Assembly (NCBI GenBank): GCA_964615375.1
Contig: CAZTOW010000012.1
Span: 62,001 to 126,000 of the forward strand
DNA: 64,000 nucleotides
Origin: CAZKWG01 sp964615375
Lineage (GTDB): Bacteria; Myxococcota_A; UBA796; CAZKWG01
Direction of reading: 5' to 3'
Below, piece after piece: positions 8,705-20,118 of this stretch (positions are counted from its first letter, which is position 1; each line of letters starts with the position of its first letter). The notes below the pieces were generated by a model, which saw only the letters and a list, made by a program, of their open reading frames with translations, had not been told where the DNA came from and made no database searches. The position numbers were made by a program, and so were the translations under genes.

Positions 8705-10641
8705 CCATGAAGCTCACCGGCCGCGTGCTCGTTCTCTCGGATGACGCCTCTCAGATCCGCGACCAGCTCCAGGGGGGCGCGCCCCCCAGCCTGGACGTCC
8801 CGCTGCACTACGGCGTGAACACGGACGCCATGATCTCGGGCCAGGCCTGCACGCTCGGCTACACGCCGGAGATCCTGGGCCCCTGGTTCCTGGAGAACTT
8901 CAAGGAGACCGTGGCCCGGGACGACGTGCGCACGGGCGGCTTCCAGGTCATCGTGGGCGGCGACGCCTACGGCAGCGGCTCGAGCCGCGAGGTGGCGGTG
9001 GTCGCGCACCAGGGCGCGGGCATCGAGCTGGTCGTGGCGAAGAGCTTCCAGCGCATCTTCCAGGAGAACATGGTCTATGGCGGCATGCCGTTCACCACCG
9101 ATCTGGAGGTGGTGCGGCGCCTGCAGGCCGGCGAGGACGTGGACCTGGACGCCCTGCGCGACGACCTGCCCCCCTTCTTCAAGCAGGTCTCCGAGGTGGG
9201 CGGGCTCCTGCCCTACGGCTCCGCCTGGCTGGAGGGCCGGCTCCAGCCCTGGTACGAGGTCGCGCGCCCCGCGCGCCCGATGAACGCGGTAGAGAAGATC
9301 CTGGCCGCCCGGACCTGGGTGGGCGGATCTCCCTCCGAGGACGGCGGGGCCCGCTTCGGGATCGACGAGCTCCACCCGGGCGATCAGGTGCTCTGCCGGG
9401 TCGCCTTCCGCGGCGTCCACGAGTACACCGCGGGCATGGTGATGTCCCTGTACACCCAGGCCTACGGCAAGGTGCAGGTCCATGACCCGAGCCAGGTCGC
9501 GGCGTTTGAGGACCACTTCGTCCTGATCGACCACGACGCCGTGCCGGCGAACGTGCGCCGCACCCGCTCCGGCCCGGCCCGTCAGCTCGCCGCCGAGATG
9601 ATCTCGGTCTGTGAGGAGCACGGCATCCGGCTGCACGGCCCCGGGCGCGACCTGCCGGCCGGCGTCTGCCACCGCATCGTGGTGGAGGACTACGCCGCCC
9701 CGGGCGACATCGTCGTGCTGACCGACAGCCACACGCCCACGGCCGGCGTGCTCAACGCCTTCGCGTTTGGGGTGGGCTCCACGGCGATGGCCTTCGCCTT
9801 CCGCACCGGGCTCATCCCTGTCACCGTGCCCAAGACCGTGCGCGTCGTGGTCAAGGGTGACGCCCGCGGCCTGCTGAGCCCGAAGGACCTCATCCTCCAC
9901 ATCATCGGCGACCCCTACTTCCGCGAGGAGCAGTGGCGCACCGGGCCCACCGACACCTGCGTCATCCAGCTGGGCGGGCCGGGTCTGGACCAGTGGAACG
10001 TGGACGAGCTCTCCGTGCTCACCAACATGACGGTGGAGGGCGGCCTGATGACCGGCGTGGTCGAGCCCTGCCGGCCGCTCTACGAGTTCCTCGCCGCGCA
10101 GCGCGGGAAGGACTTCGCCGACCAGATGGTCTTCCCCGACGAGGGCGCCCACTACGAGCGGGAGATCGTGGTCGATCTCGACGAGGTCCCGCTGACCGTG
10201 GCCACGCCGGGGGACAGCCGCAACCGCCGCAGCCTCGACGAGGTGGGGCCTATCCCCGTGCAGAACGTGGTCATCGCCTCCTGCACCGGGGGCTCGCTGG
10301 CCGATCTGCGCGCCGCCGCCGCCGTGCTCGGCGAGCGCAGCTTCGCCCCTGGCGTCCGCGTGACCGTGACGCCCTCCTCGGCGGACGTGGCCGCGGCGGC
10401 GCAGGCGGAGGGCATCCTCTCCCTGTTCCGGGCGCGCGGGGCCGTGGTCACCGAGCCGGGCTGCGGGTCCTGCATCGGCAACGGCCCCGGGATCCCGCTC
10501 CCTGGCGAGACCACGGCCAGCACGACGAACCGCAACTTCGACCGCCGCATGGGCGCGCCGGGTCCCGTCTACCTGGTCAGCCCCGCCGTCGCCGCCGCCA
10601 GCGCCATCCGCGGGCACCTCGAGGACCCGCGGCGCCTCTGA
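8701..10641 (+). CDS. Aconitase/isopropylmalate-dehydratase superfamily enzyme, swivel domain first
   Basis: 646 residues from GTG 8701 (an ATG at 8707 is equally possible). The N-terminal ~170 residues are a swivel (LeuD-like) domain with GGDAYGSGSSREVAVVAHQG. The rest is a LeuC-like catalytic region with VLTDSHTPTAG and the three 4Fe-4S cysteines in IASCTGG and EPGCGSCIGNGPG. Canonical AcnA has the swivel at the C-terminus and LeuC/LeuD are separate subunits; swivel-first order is known in AcnB, but AcnB also carries a HEAT domain missing here. Hydration/dehydration of a tri- or dicarboxylate is expected; the substrate is uncertain. Confidence 0.85.
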   Translation: MTMKLTGRVLVLSDDASQIRDQLQGGAPPSLDVPLHYGVNTDAMISGQACTLGYTPEILGPWFLENFKETVARDDVRTGGFQVIVGGDAYGSGSSREVAVVAHQGAGIELVVAKSFQRIFQENMVYGGMPFTTDLEVVRRLQAGEDVDLDALRDDLPPFFKQVSEVGGLLPYGSAWLEGRLQPWYEVARPARPMNAVEKILAARTWVGGSPSEDGGARFGIDELHPGDQVLCRVAFRGVHEYTAGMVMSLYTQAYGKVQVHDPSQVAAFEDHFVLIDHDAVPANVRRTRSGPARQLAAEMISVCEEHGIRLHGPGRDLPAGVCHRIVVEDYAAPGDIVVLTDSHTPTAGVLNAFAFGVGSTAMAFAFRTGLIPVTVPKTVRVVVKGDARGLLSPKDLILHIIGDPYFREEQWRTGPTDTCVIQLGGPGLDQWNVDELSVLTNMTVEGGLMTGVVEPCRPLYEFLAAQRGKDFADQMVFPDEGAHYEREIVVDLDEVPLTVATPGDSRNRRSLDEVGPIPVQNVVIASCTGGSLADLRAAAAVLGERSFAPGVRVTVTPSSADVAAAAQAEGILSLFRARGAVVTEPGCGSCIGNGPGIPLPGETTASTTNRNFDRRMGAPGPVYLVSPAVAAASAIRGHLEDPRRL

Positions 10642-10645
10642 TCGC

Positions 10646-11224
10646 TCAGAGCCCGGCGCCCTCCGCCGCCCGCTGCAGGTCCGGGTAGCGCTCGTCGGCG
10701 GTGCGCACGAGGTGGCGCGCGACCACACGGAAGGTCTCGTAGCCGAGCCCGTCGTCCAGGTTCAGCTCCACCGAGAGGTTGATCGCGCCCGTGCTCGGGT
10801 TGAGCTGCAGCTTGCCCAGCAGCAGGTCGTAGTTGATGGTCGCCATCTGCGTGAGCAGGCTCACCATGGCCGGCGGGTCGGGGGCCTGCTCGAGCCGGAA
10901 GTAGTCGGTGACCGCCAGGTACAGCACCTTCTCCTTCTCGAAGTGCTGGATCATCAGGCGGAAGGTCGCGTTCTGCCCCTCGATGGGGTAGAAGAGCACC
11001 CCGGGCTGGCTGTCGTCGGCCCCCACGAAGCCGGCGCGCGTCGCGTAGTCGCGCACCACCGACAGCGTCACCGCCCGCGTGTAGCCCTCGGGCAGGGCGT
11101 TGGCTCGCGCGTCGGCCAGCTCGGCCTCCAGGCGGGCGTTCTCCAGGCGGAGGACCTTGTTCTCCAGCCGGACCACGCGCGGGGCGCAGCCCGTCAGCAG
11201 GCCGATCAGGAGCCAGCGGCGCAT
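10646..11224 (-). CDS. YbjN-domain lipoprotein
   Basis: 192 residues. MRRWLLIGLLTGCAP gives a very short lipoprotein signal peptide (Cys13). Residues 18-40 are a Leu/Glu/Arg heptad segment (LENKVLRLENARLEAEL) that should form a coiled coil. Residues 45-190 resemble the YbjN/sensory-transduction fold, including NYDLLLGKLQLNPSTGAINL and the acidic DDGLGYETF. The gene begins one base after the stop of the upstream lipoprotein gene, so the two form a pair. YbjN-like domains often bind partner proteins; the role here is unknown. Confidence 0.7.
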   Translation of the reverse strand: MRRWLLIGLLTGCAPRVVRLENKVLRLENARLEAELADARANALPEGYTRAVTLSVVRDYATRAGFVGADDSQPGVLFYPIEGQNATFRLMIQHFEKEKVLYLAVTDYFRLEQAPDPPAMVSLLTQMATINYDLLLGKLQLNPSTGAINLSVELNLDDGLGYETFRVVARHLVRTADERYPDLQRAAEGAGL

Positions 11225-11225
11225 C

Positions 11226-12077
11226 TCAGTCGGACTCGAGGTACCGGCTGACGCGCGTGGCCTCCAGGGTGCCCTCGACCGTGGCGTACCCGTAGACGTC
11301 GTCGGTCCAGGTCGCGCTCAGCGCGCCGTCCGAGACCGTGCCCGTCGCGTCGAAGCCATAGGAGAGGAAGGAGAGGTCCAGCGCGACCTCGCCCGACAGG
11401 TCGCCGTCGTCCAGCGCGAGCTCGATGTCCTGGGCGGCGTCGGTGTCGTAGCCGAACAGGGAGATGGTGCAGGAGCTCTCGCCGGTGGCCAGCTCTCCCG
11501 CCTGGTCGATCGTGATCGTGGTCGCGCCGATGCAGGTGACGGTGTACGGCGTCCCGTCGTATTCGACGGTGACGTCGATGGAGACCGTCCCGGTGTAGAT
11601 CCCCGTGTCCTCTGCCTGGACCAGCACCCCGCCCACCGTGTAGGCGAGGCGGTCGCCGTTGGGGAGCTCGGCCATGGCGGTGAGCGCGTGGGTGCCCACC
11701 GACAGCTCGTCCTCGAAGGCCTGGCCCACCGGGGTCCAGGAGCCGTCGATGTCGCTGGACCACTGGATCTCGTCGAAGTCCATGATCTCGCCGTCCACGT
11801 CCTCGACGTGGGCCTCGAACGAGGCTGGCTCGCCGAAGGGCAGGAAGTCGCCGGACTTCGGGCTCGTGATGACCAGGCGCGACTCGCCCCAGATGGCGTC
11901 CAGCTCCTCCTCGGAGGGGCCGGTGTCCACGGGGGCCGTGTCGCCCGTCTCGGTGGCGGTGTCGCCGGTCTCGTCGGGGTTCAGCCCGGTCTCGCCGACC
12001 AGCCCCGAGTCCCAGATCACCTTCGCGCTGCACCCGGGCAGCACCATGAGCAGGACCGCGAGCGAGAACCGATGCAT
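11226..12077 (-). CDS. Hypothetical lipoprotein with acidic Thr-rich linker
   Basis: 283 residues from ATG 12077, selected because it opens a lipoprotein signal peptide (MHRFSLAVLLMVLPGCSAK). A low-complexity linker rich in Glu-Thr-Gly-Asp (about residues 30-60) precedes beta-rich sequence with an Ig/PKD-like look (RLVITSPKSGDFLPFGE, then VGTHALTAMAELPNGD). Such linkers after the lipid anchor are common in surface lipoproteins of myxobacteria. It is the first gene of a two-gene unit with the YbjN-domain lipoprotein. No known family was recognised with confidence. Confidence 0.75.
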   Translation of the reverse strand: MHRFSLAVLLMVLPGCSAKVIWDSGLVGETGLNPDETGDTATETGDTAPVDTGPSEEELDAIWGESRLVITSPKSGDFLPFGEPASFEAHVEDVDGEIMDFDEIQWSSDIDGSWTPVGQAFEDELSVGTHALTAMAELPNGDRLAYTVGGVLVQAEDTGIYTGTVSIDVTVEYDGTPYTVTCIGATTITIDQAGELATGESSCTISLFGYDTDAAQDIELALDDGDLSGEVALDLSFLSYGFDATGTVSDGALSATWTDDVYGYATVEGTLEATRVSRYLESD

Positions 12078-12201
12078 GAGCGCCTCCACAGCGGAAGATG
12101 GCACGGTCCGGAGCGGTCCGCAAGGGTCTCCGCCCGACCCATGGAAGCAAGGCAGGCGCTGGGGTGATAGTCTCCTGGCGACTTCAGGAGGACCCCGACC
12201 C

Positions 12202-13344
12202 ATGCTCTCTGCGCTGCTCACGCTGTTGATCGCGACGCTCCCCACCGCGCACGCCGCCTGCGACGCGAAGGCCCTGGAGAAGGAGCTGGGCGCGGCGACC
12301 CCCCAGGGTGTGCCTCAGCTCTACATCGATCTGGCGGCCTGCGACGCGGCGGCGGCGAAGCGCGTGGCGACCACGGCGCTGCCTCGCCTGATCCCCGGGG
12401 ACAAGGCCAGCGAGGCGGCGATGGCGGCCATGCGGGTCGGCGCGTCCGCGGAGGTCGTGAGCTGGTTCAAGGGGCTCCAGCCCGATGATCGCGGCCAGAC
12501 CATCGCCGACCTCAGCGAGGCCTGCGGGGGGGCGAAGGAGGTGCAGACCTTCTTCCTCAACGCCGCCAACACCATGGGCGAGGACTTTTGGAACGAGCGC
12601 TGGTACCGCGGGCTCTCGAGCTGCCGGGCGCCCGAGATCCAGAAGCTGCTGGCGGACAAGGTGGTCGCCTTCGAGAAGGGCGACGCCGGGCGCTTTCAGG
12701 GCGTGCTGGAGGTCTACGCGCGCAACCTGGGCGGGGCGGCCATCCCCCAGCTCTCGCAGCTCGCCTTGGGCGCGAAGGACGCCGAGCGCCAGACCTACAT
12801 CGTCAACGCCTTCGGCGACGCCGCCGGGCTGGGCTCGGCCTCGGGCGCGGACGCCAAGGCCAGCCAGGACGCGGCCAAGGCCATCGTCGCCATCGCCCCG
12901 GATCTCCAGCCCAAGGCGGTCGAGCAGGCCCGGGTCATCCTCCAGGCCCTCGGCGAGGAGCGCGGCGCCGACGAGCTCGCCGCCGTGCGCTACAAGGCGG
13001 TGAAGCAGGGAGACGGCTCGTTCATGTGGGGCACGGTGGTGACCGAGACCGCCGTGTGCAAGAACGGCAAGACCCAGCAGAACGTCCACGTCGCGCCGGT
13101 CCTGGACACCGGGCGCACCTGGGGCGACCAGATCAAGGACCGCGTCACGGCCGGCGTGGGCGCCTGGCAGATGGACCTGGCGGCGAAGTGCAAGGGCGAG
13201 GGCAAGACCGAGGTCTTCGTCCCCGCCGAGCCCTTCGCCGACAAGGCGGCCTTCCAGGCCTGGGCCGACAAGCAGCTCGGCGAGATCCAGCGCCAGCCGG
13301 CCGACAAGCGCACCCGGGTCGATCACGACGCGCTGAAGCTCTGA
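12202..13344 (+). CDS. Secreted helical-repeat protein of unknown function
   Basis: 380 residues. ATG 12202 is preceded by a strong AGGAGG (12186-12191), and the protein begins with a Sec signal peptide (MLSALLTLLIATLPTAHA). Residues 20-270 are Ala/Leu-rich amphipathic helices in 35-45 residue units, compatible with a HEAT/ARM-like solenoid. The last ~100 residues (from TAVCKNGKTQQNV) look like a separate beta domain. Scattered single Cys residues suggest disulfides in the periplasm. Longer in-frame upstream extension is antisense to the lipoprotein gene and was rejected. Not recognised. Confidence 0.75.
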   Translation: MLSALLTLLIATLPTAHAACDAKALEKELGAATPQGVPQLYIDLAACDAAAAKRVATTALPRLIPGDKASEAAMAAMRVGASAEVVSWFKGLQPDDRGQTIADLSEACGGAKEVQTFFLNAANTMGEDFWNERWYRGLSSCRAPEIQKLLADKVVAFEKGDAGRFQGVLEVYARNLGGAAIPQLSQLALGAKDAERQTYIVNAFGDAAGLGSASGADAKASQDAAKAIVAIAPDLQPKAVEQARVILQALGEERGADELAAVRYKAVKQGDGSFMWGTVVTETAVCKNGKTQQNVHVAPVLDTGRTWGDQIKDRVTAGVGAWQMDLAAKCKGEGKTEVFVPAEPFADKAAFQAWADKQLGEIQRQPADKRTRVDHDALKL

Positions 13345-13389
13345 GCTCCGCGCGCCGCGCTCCCGGCGCCCGGCCCCCGCGTCACCGCC

Positions 13390-16023
<2,634 letters not shown>

Positions 16024-16035
16024 TCACACACCTCA

Positions 16036-16047
16036 CTTGGCGCCAAG
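16036..16047. promoter_or_regulatory. 12-bp perfect palindrome just upstream of clpB
   Basis: CTTGGCGCCAAG is self-complementary and sits 12 bases before the clpB ATG (minus strand), overlapping the region expected for the ribosome binding site. It could be an operator or, in RNA, a small hairpin controlling translation. No CIRCE element and no clear heat-shock sigma32 promoter is visible beside it. Function is inferred from position only. Confidence 0.35.
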
Positions 16048-16165
16048 GTTAGGCACCCGCGCGCCCCCTGTCCAGACCCCCCCGCCCAAGAGGCGCCATT
16101 CCGTTTGTGATCGCGCGGCTGCTCGGCGGCACCTCGCGCCCGCGCGCCGCGCGTTAGATCGCGTC

Positions 16166-16648
16166 GTGCTCCCCCTCCTCGCCCTGATCCTGGCCTGCCA
16201 GACGGAGACGGCCGCGCCCGTGGCCCCGCCGACGGTGGACGAGACCGTCACCGCCGTGCGTCTCGGGCTGTCCGAGGCCCACCGGCGCTGGAGCGCGGGC
16301 GAGAACGCCGAGGCGAAGGCGCTGGTGCTCGCCACCTACCAGGAGCACTTCGAGCGGCTGGAGCCGGGCCTGCGCGCCCAGAGCCCGCGGGAGACCCTGG
16401 AGCTGGAGTACGCCTTCGCCGTCCTGGCCAACCACCTCGCGAAGAAGGGCAGCCCGGTGGAGATCGCCGCTGAGGTCCGCGCCCTCACGGGTCGGGTGGA
16501 GAAGGCGGCGGCGGCGCTCCCGCGTGAGCCCGGGGCCGCGCCCGCGCCGGCGGAGCCTCAGACCCCGGCGACGACGGCGGTGCCCGTGGTGCCCGAGCGC
16601 GGGGCGGAGGCGCCGGGCGTCTCCTCGGCGAAGCCCGAAGACGACTGA
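16166..16648 (+). CDS. Small lipoprotein, 3' end overlapping ftsH antisense
   Basis: 160 residues from GTG 16166, which begins a compact lipoprotein signal (VLPLLALILACQTE). The middle (about 35-115) is helical; the C-terminal 45 residues are Ala/Pro-rich and disordered. The upstream in-frame sequence is antisense to clpB and was rejected as coding. The last 91 bases overlap the 3' end of ftsH on the other strand. Function unknown. Confidence 0.6.
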   Translation: MLPLLALILACQTETAAPVAPPTVDETVTAVRLGLSEAHRRWSAGENAEAKALVLATYQEHFERLEPGLRAQSPRETLELEYAFAVLANHLAKKGSPVEIAAEVRALTGRVEKAAAALPREPGAAPAPAEPQTPATTAVPVVPERGAEAPGVSSAKPEDD

Positions 16649-18462
16649 AGCTCGGACAGGAAGGCGCTGAGCCCCTCCTTGTCCAGGACCTCGCGCTCCA
16701 GCAGGTGGGCGGCCATGCGCTCCAGGAGCGCGCGGTGCTGGCTCAGGATGCGCCGGGCCTGGGCGTGCGCGTCGTCCAGCAGGCGGCGCACCTCGACGTC
16801 GATCTGCCGGGCCGTCTCCTCGCTGAGCGGGATCTCGCGGCTCCCCCCGGGGATCCCCAGCGGGTTCGGGCGCTCGCCGCCGTAGTCCACCGGGCCGAGC
16901 GCGTCGCTCATCCCGAACTGCGTGACCATGCGCCGGGCGAGATCGCTGGCCCGCCGGATGTCGTCCGAGGCCCCCGTCGTGAAGTCCTCGAAGAAGAGCT
17001 CCTCGGCCGTGCGCCCGCCGTAGAGCACGACCAGCCGGCTCCGCAGCTCCGCGCGGCTCATCAGGTAGCGGTCCTCCAGCGGGGTCTGGAGCGTGTAGCC
17101 CAGCGCCCCGATGCCGCGCGGGATGATGCTGATCTTCTGGACGGGGTCCGCCCCCGGGCTCACGGCCGCGCAGATGGCGTGCCCGGCCTCGTGGAAGGCG
17201 ACCACGCGCTTCTCGCGGGGCGAGAGGCGGCGGCTCTTCTTCTCCAGCCCGGCGACGATGCGCTCGATGGCGGCCTCGATGTCGGAGAGCTCCACCGCCT
17301 CCTTGTTCTGGCGCGCGGCCAGCAGGGCGGCCTCGTTCAGCGCGTTGGCCAGGTCCGCCCCCGCGAAGCCGGGGGTCATGCGCGCGACCGTGTTGAGGTC
17401 CACGCTGGGCGCCAGCTTCATCGACTTCGCGTGCACGCGCAGGATGGCCTCGCGCCCCGTGACGTCGGGGCGGTCCACCAGCACCTGCCGGTCGAAGCGC
17501 CCGGCGCGCAGCAGGGCCGGGTCGAGGATCTCCGGGCGGTTGGTGGCCGCCATGATGATGATGCCCTTGCGCCCGTCGAAGCCGTCCATCTCCACGAGGA
17601 GCTGGTTGAGGGTCTGCTCTCGCTCGTCGTGCCCGCCCACCGGAGATGAGCCGCCGCGCGCCTTGCCCACCGCGTCGAGCTCGTCGATGAAGATGATGCA
17701 CGGAGCCCGGTCGCTGGCCTGCTTGAAGAGGTCGCGCACGCGCGCCGCGCCCACGCCCACGAACATCTCCACGAAGTCCGAGCCGGAGATGCTGAAGAAG
17801 GGCACGCCGGCCTCGCCCGCCACCGCCCGCGCCAGGAGCGTCTTGCCCGTGCCCGGCGGGCCCACCAGCAGCACGCCCTTGGGGATCTTTCCGCCCAGGC
17901 TCGTGAACTTCTCGGGCGTCTTCAGGAACTGCACGATCTCCTGCAACTCCTCCTCGGCCTCCTCCACGCCCGCGACGTCGGCGAAGGTCACGCCGGTCCC
18001 CTCCTCCGGGGCCAGCTTCGCCTGGGACTTTCCGAAGGTCGCCACCCCGGGGGGCGCGCCCGCGTCACGCCGGAGGAGCAGGAACCACAGCCCCAGCATC
18101 ACCAGCAGCGGGACGACGTAGCCCGCCGAGCTCGCGCAGGCCGACGGCGTGGTCGCGCTGTAGGTGACGCCGTGCTGCTCCAGCAGCGGCACGAAGTCCT
18201 CATCCGCCGTCACCACCGGCACGTCGAGCCTGCGGGTGGGCGCCCCGGGCGCCTCGGCCTTGTAGGTCAGGTGGACCAGGGGGCCATCGAGCACGACCTG
18301 CTCGACCTTGCCCGCCGCGATGTCCGCTCGGACCTGGGTCCAGGAGGGCGGCTCGCCCCCCGGGCCGCCGCGCATGGCGGTGGTGGCGAGGAGGACGATG
18401 GCGCCCACCACGAAGAGGACTTGCAGCATGACGTAGAAGGGCCGGTTTCGGTCCATGGTCAC
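16558..18462 (-). CDS. ftsH: FtsH ATP-dependent membrane zinc metalloprotease
   Basis: 634 residues from GTG 18462 (ATG 18456 gives two fewer). Two transmembrane helices (about 11-30 and 113-130) flank a short periplasmic domain. The AAA module has Walker A GPPGTGKT (201-208), Walker B CIIFIDELDAVG and the SRH region ATNRPEILDPALLRAGRFDR. The peptidase site is HEAGH (424-428). It degrades membrane and short-lived cytosolic proteins. The C-terminal tail after about residue 600 is divergent and coincides with the overlap with the convergent lipoprotein gene. Confidence 0.96.
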   Translation of the reverse strand: MTMDRNRPFYVMLQVLFVVGAIVLLATTAMRGGPGGEPPSWTQVRADIAAGKVEQVVLDGPLVHLTYKAEAPGAPTRRLDVPVVTADEDFVPLLEQHGVTYSATTPSACASSAGYVVPLLVMLGLWFLLLRRDAGAPPGVATFGKSQAKLAPEEGTGVTFADVAGVEEAEEELQEIVQFLKTPEKFTSLGGKIPKGVLLVGPPGTGKTLLARAVAGEAGVPFFSISGSDFVEMFVGVGAARVRDLFKQASDRAPCIIFIDELDAVGKARGGSSPVGGHDEREQTLNQLLVEMDGFDGRKGIIIMAATNRPEILDPALLRAGRFDRQVLVDRPDVTGREAILRVHAKSMKLAPSVDLNTVARMTPGFAGADLANALNEAALLAARQNKEAVELSDIEAAIERIVAGLEKKSRRLSPREKRVVAFHEAGHAICAAVSPGADPVQKISIIPRGIGALGYTLQTPLEDRYLMSRAELRSRLVVLYGGRTAEELFFEDFTTGASDDIRRASDLARRMVTQFGMSDALGPVDYGGERPNPLGIPGGSREIPLSEETARQIDVEVRRLLDDAHAQARRILSQHRALLERMAAHLLEREVLDKEGLSAFLSELQSSSGFAEETPGASAPRSGTTGTAVVAGV

Positions 18463-18502
18463 GAAGGGTAGGCACCGGGCCCGCCCCTGGCAACGGGCGA
18501 GC

Positions 18503-20041
18503 TCAACGACGGCGTCGCATCCCCATCAACCCGAGGGCCGCCAGCGCGCCGAGCCAGGCCCCGCGGGAGCCCACGGAGGCGCAGCCGGCGCTGTCGGCCA
18601 GCACCTGCTCCTCGCGCTCGACGAGGAAGGCGCAGGCGCCGTTCTCCGTCCCGTCGTCGCCTTCGTCGATGACGCCGTCGCAGTCGTTGTCGACCTCGTC
18701 GCAGTCCTCTCCCCCGCCCGGGTAGGTCCAGGGGTCGGCGTCGTCGCAGTCGCCGGTGGACCCGTCGGCCTGCACCTCGGCGTAGCCGTCCTCGTCGTCG
18801 TCGAAGGAGTAGGTGCCCTCGTCGATGTTGCCGTCGCAGTCGTTGTCGATGGTGTCGTAGCTCTCCGCGGCGCCCGGGTAGATGCTGGCCGAGCGATCAT
18901 CGCAGTCGCCCTCCCGGTCGTTGAAGCCGTCCCCGTCGTCGTCGAACCAGGCGGTGCCCTCATCGATGGTGCCGTCGCAGTCGTCGTCCACCTGGTTCGG
19001 GACCTCCGTGGCCCCCGGGTAGACGCCGTCGTCGTTGTCCCAGCAGTCCCCATCGTTCTCGGTCAGGCCGTCCCCGTCGTTGTCCGCGCCGAGGCCAGCG
19101 CCCTCATCCGTGCGCCCGTCGCAGTCGTTGTCGATCTCGTCCGCGGCGGCGTCCTTGTCGTCCACCGCCTCGGGGTTGACCTCCGGGTCCGAGTCGTCGC
19201 AGTCGCCGCCGCAGGACATCCAGCCGTCGCCGTCCGCGTCCCAGGTGCTGTCCACGGAGCTGGCGCAGTCGTTGCCGATCAGCTCGATGATGTCGTCGTA
19301 CTCTGGGTCGTTCGTGACCAGCGTGAGCTCCGCGCTCTCGGCGCCCGTGGACTGCGGGATCCAGTCCACGGTCATGGTGTCGACGCCGCCGGCCAGCACG
19401 AGGATCTCGAAGACCGAGTCCGAGCTGAAGGAGGTGTCCCCCGCGATCTGGAAGGAGGAGGCCGTGAGCGTGACGGTGCCGCAGTTCTCGATGACGGCCT
19501 CACGCGACCAGTAGCTCCCGGGCGCGTGCTGCCCGAAGTCGTGGAAGCTCGGGTAGATGTTCGCGCATGGGTAGCGGGCCACGCCGCGCAGCACCACCTT
19601 CCAGATGCTGTTGCCGGTCTCCGGGTTCTGCTCGATGACCTCGGTGTCGTTGGACTCGATGATCAGCGTGGTGTGGAAGTAGCCCTCATAGCCAGGTCGG
19701 AAGCTGACCTCGACCGGGGCATAGGTAGGGTCGGTCTCGGAGCCTCCCTCCAGCACCAGCGCGGGGACATCCACACCCTCGTCCGTCTCGACGGTCCCGG
19801 TGGCCCAGGCGTCGGGGAGAACCCAGTTGGTGTCCTCCTCCTCGAAGTAGATGTCGAAGACGGTCACCGGCGAGGGGCCGGTGCTGGCGAGGTAGACGGT
19901 CATCGTCTCGCGGTCATTGACCGCCACCACGCCAGCGTCGAAGGTGGCGTGATCCGTCGTGAGGATCCGCCGCTGCGCCGTGGTCCCCGTCTCGATTCCG
20001 CATCCGCTGACCAGCAGCGCGATCAGGGCAGCCCTGAACAT
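18503..20041 (-). CDS. MopE-like lipoprotein with DCDD metal-binding repeats and myxobacterial C-terminal sorting tail (copy A)
   Basis: 512 residues. ATG 20041 has a good GGAGG; the signal peptide MFRAALIALLVSGCG carries a lipobox. Residues 40-250 are beta-rich, resembling Ig-like (ASH/HYDIN-type) domains (APVEVSFRPGYEGYF). Residues 265-470 hold repeated putative Ca-binding units such as DADGDG, GDCDDSDPEVNPEA and VDDDCDGTIDEG. The end is a Cys, a hydrophobic helix and RRRR (CASVGSRGAWLGALAAL...), as in MYXO-CTERM sorting signals. It should be a cell-surface Ca-dependent protein. A close paralogue follows upstream at 20119-21681. Confidence 0.85.
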   Translation of the reverse strand: MFRAALIALLVSGCGIETGTTAQRRILTTDHATFDAGVVAVNDRETMTVYLASTGPSPVTVFDIYFEEEDTNWVLPDAWATGTVETDEGVDVPALVLEGGSETDPTYAPVEVSFRPGYEGYFHTTLIIESNDTEVIEQNPETGNSIWKVVLRGVARYPCANIYPSFHDFGQHAPGSYWSREAVIENCGTVTLTASSFQIAGDTSFSSDSVFEILVLAGGVDTMTVDWIPQSTGAESAELTLVTNDPEYDDIIELIGNDCASSVDSTWDADGDGWMSCGGDCDDSDPEVNPEAVDDKDAAADEIDNDCDGRTDEGAGLGADNDGDGLTENDGDCWDNDDGVYPGATEVPNQVDDDCDGTIDEGTAWFDDDGDGFNDREGDCDDRSASIYPGAAESYDTIDNDCDGNIDEGTYSFDDDEDGYAEVQADGSTGDCDDADPWTYPGGGEDCDEVDNDCDGVIDEGDDGTENGACAFLVEREEQVLADSAGCASVGSRGAWLGALAALGLMGMRRRR

Positions 20042-20118
20042 CTCGCCTCCATGTGCATGACCCGCATCATGCCACAGGGAGGCGCTCCGTGTCTCACCAG
20101 GCGTCTTTCACCCCGACC

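Noticed and set aside
16024..16165. CIRCE element or sigma32 promoter for clpB
   Set aside because: No TTAGCACTC-N9-GAGTGCTAA and no CTTGAAA/CCCCAT pair is found; only the CTTGGCGCCAAG palindrome is present.
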